From: Cladorhizidae sp. MBARI D1340-BT2
Lineage: Eukaryota; Porifera; Demospongiae; Poecilosclerida; Cladorhizidae
Direction of reading: 5' to 3'
Length of the DNA: 64,000 nt
Assembly (NCBI GenBank): GCA_028752905.1
Contig: JAQNBH010000015.1
Coordinates: forward strand, 11,882,036 to 11,946,035
Shown here piece by piece: positions 61,815 through 64,000 of the stretch. The notes below the pieces were generated by a model. That model did no database searches and was not told where the DNA came from. It worked only from the letters and a program-made list of their open reading frames with translations. The stretch's first letter is position 1. Every line of letters starts with the position of its first letter. A program made the translations under genes and the position numbers.

Positions 61815-63330
61815 TATATATTACAATATTAGTCCTCATTATATTAATGGGTAAAGGGTCATGTAAATGTTTGTCTTCATTGGTAAATTCTAGCTTTATT
61901 TAACATATATTTGTGTTTACATTTTCTGTCCTGTTTCTATCTGTTTATTATAGTCAAGCAGCCACCTGCAAGAAGTTACTCAGTGTAACACCAGACCTAG
62001 CCAATCATAGATGTTAATATTTTACACGTGACTATGCATAGAAGAGAAACATGATTGCAAGCAGTTGCCTGGTTTGTTGAAGGTCTGTCTGTTAACTGTT
62101 GTCACAAGAGAACTATTGTCACAAGAGAATTATTGTCACAAGAGTAAGGTTCAAGGTTCTGAGGAAACCAACTCATCACTTCATGTAATGAAAACGTGCA
62201 TCTGCTTGATGACTCAGCTCAGCTAGCAATATTGCACTTGCATCAGTGTGTTTATGACACTGATTACACTTTACCAATCTTTGGGTGTTTGATTAGTCTG
62301 AATCAAGAACGGGTTAGTTTTTGCAATGAATTGGAATCTTCTGATAGTAAAATTATGACGACTGGACCTATTCCATGTAGGAGGAAGAAAAGAAAAAAAT
62401 ACAAAGATAGATGGCGCTAAATTAAGAAATAGCTTTGTCGTTGCAATGCTTGGGACACTTGGGAGTCTTCTGGTAACTATGACGATCAGACCTGCTGTAT
62501 GCAAGCTTGTGTTGGAAGAAAAGAAGATAAGAGTTCTTTGCGACTTTTGCGAAGGATTCAAGGCACGCTTGAAGTGTTTTTGGGATCAAAATTGGCTGAA
62601 ATCTGTTTAGGATCCTCCTAAGAAGCTGCCAGAGCAAGTTTTAAGCCCCCCCCCCTTTTTCCCCTTTCTCTGCCATTTTAAAATAGGGGTCGATCCAACG
62701 CAATCCCTGATACTGCTTTTTGTAATGCTTGGATTACATCACCTCAAATAGTGGAAGAGCATCAAACTTCTTGTGGTCTACATTGGTACAGTCGTTTTCC
62801 TTTTTTTCTCTTATATAACCGGTCAATCCAGTATATATTTATCGTTCTGTATATGTATGTACATATGTAAATATAATTATAGTGGAGAGAGTACTCATGA
62901 GTGGGTATGAGCACAGAAACAGAAGATAAACAGAGAGAAGGTCTGTGAAGATGCGGTGTGTGCTGTGAAGGTTTAGAGCACACACAGATACACCCCACCA
63001 GTGTTGGGACACATGATGACCCTGTACCAGGCAGGTGCTTCAGGCTCTGCCCATCCACACAATCCAGTGGTGACATGTGATCTCTACTGGAGCTGGTGCT
63101 TGACTTGCGTACAATGTCGCTGCTGCTCACAATCACCCCGAGTGTTGTTTCTTAGGCAGTCATTAGGCTTGAGGTTCCCTTAGGATGGAACACAGATGGT
63201 GGTTGACCCACAGAGGTGTCACACCTGAAAGCATGGTATACTATATCTCTTGTGTGGACTGTTTGCTGGTGTTGTTTTTGCTCCATCTTGAGCCCACCAT
63301 AGAGCCCACCATAGGAACTAGCACCTCTCC
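61815..63330. other. Intergenic or intronic region, no confirmed gene
   Basis: Contains the GGGTAAAGGGTCATGTAAAT dispersed sequence (about 61850), family 2 pieces (62520-62720), and a Ser-rich minus-strand frame near 63000-63140 (SSDIVRKSSTSSSRDHMSPL) that could be an exon of an unknown gene but has weak splice sites. Confidence 0.35.
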
Positions 63331-63332
63331 TA

Positions 63333-64000
63333 CACATGTATTAGTATAGGTATGCATACTGGTAGAGCCACATGTATTAGTATAGGTATGCATACTGGTA
63401 GAGCCACATGTATTAGTATAGGTATGCATACTGGTAGAGCCACATGTATTAGTATAGGTATGCATACTGGTAGTGCCACATGTATTAGTATAGGTATGCA
63501 TACTGGTAGTGCCACATGTATTAGTATAGGTATGCATACTGGTAGAGCCACATGTATTAGTATAGGTATGCATACTGGTAGTGCCACATGTATTAGTATA
63601 GGTATGCATACTGGTAGTGCCACAAGTATTAGTATAGGTATGCATACTGGTAGTGCCACATGTATTAGTATAGGTATGCATACTGGTAGAGCCACATGTA
63701 TTAGTATAGGTATGCATACTGGTAGTGCCACATGTATTAGTATAGGTATGCATACTGGTAGTGCCACATGTATTAGTGTGTGGGGTTATAATGATAAGCA
63801 TACTGGCCACATGTATTAGTGTGTGGATTATAATATAAGCACACATGTAGTACCACATGTATTAGTGTGCAGGTTATAATGACATGCATACTGGTAGTGC
63901 CACATGTATTAGTGTGCAGGCTCTAATGATATGCATACTGGTAGTGCCACATGTATTAGTGTGTAGGCTATAATGATATGCATACTGGTAGTGCCACATG
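63333..64000. repeat. 36-bp minisatellite running off the window
   Basis: Unit CACATGTATTAGTATAGGTA + TGCATACTGGTAGTGC, about 12 regular units, then diverged units with TGTGTGGGTTATAATGATA inserts up to the window edge. Long frames on both strands (36 bp is 12 codons) are artefacts. Confidence 0.94.

Noticed and set aside
63241..63858. Long open frames of THTNTCGTTSM- or GRATCISIGMH-type repeats
   Set aside because: Produced by the 36-bp minisatellite on both strands. No flanking coding signal.

Overview
This window is animal nuclear DNA, most likely from an early-branching invertebrate such as a demosponge. It has spliced genes with GT-AG introns, a secreted TGF-beta ligand, a kinase-regulated (animal-type) glycogen phosphorylase, a ZFYVE19/ANCHR-type abscission-checkpoint protein, AT-rich intergenic DNA, and many minisatellites and decayed transposons. 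The sponge assignment is inference. It rests on general texture and on the generalised myostatin/TGF-beta-like ligand, not on a species-specific marker.

Layout. (1) 0.6-1.1 kb: a Penelope-like retroelement remnant. (2) 1.37-2.66 kb, minus strand: an intact two-exon TGF-beta ligand gene of 402 codons, followed by a decayed tandem copy (4.4-5.6 kb) and a third, exon-1-only copy (6.6-6.9 kb). (3) 7-13.4 kb: mostly non-genic, with two halves of a LINE reverse transcriptase lying in opposite orientations. (4) 13.5-15.2 kb, plus strand: a single-exon ZFYVE19/ANCHR homologue. (5) 16.6-32.9 kb, minus strand: a complete 17-exon glycogen phosphorylase gene of 864 codons, reconstructed exon by exon with every intron phase consistent. 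Its introns are swollen by minisatellites. (6) 33.1 kb onward, plus strand: a new coiled-coil gene that starts only about 166 bp from the phosphorylase start codon. The two share a GC-box and CRE-like intergenic promoter. At least six small exons extend to about 60.1 kb, and the 3' end lies outside the window or was not found. (7) The introns of that gene hold a nearly full-length hAT transposon (38.0-40.9 kb), a 2.1-kb tandem duplication of the hAT 3' end plus flank, a 2.6-kb 33-bp minisatellite, an array built from a splice-donor sequence, a 38-bp minisatellite, and a second hAT pseudogene (55.9-58.3 kb). (8) 60.5-64 kb: MITEs, dispersed repeats and a 36-bp array that runs off the end.

The two most unusual signals are as follows. 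A dispersed repeat family contains a hammerhead-ribozyme-like fold (CUGAUGA, stem II, GAAAC, GUC), and one half of that fold has been amplified into a 31-bp minisatellite inside a phosphorylase intron. A second array repeats the exon 3/5'-splice-site junction of the coiled-coil gene tens of times. A 29-bp exact copy of ZFYVE19 coding sequence also lies inside a phosphorylase intron.

The genes do not form a pathway. The only functional coupling suggested is co-regulation of glycogen phosphorylase and the coiled-coil gene from a shared divergent promoter. No rRNA, tRNA, CRISPR or bacterial-type operon features were seen.
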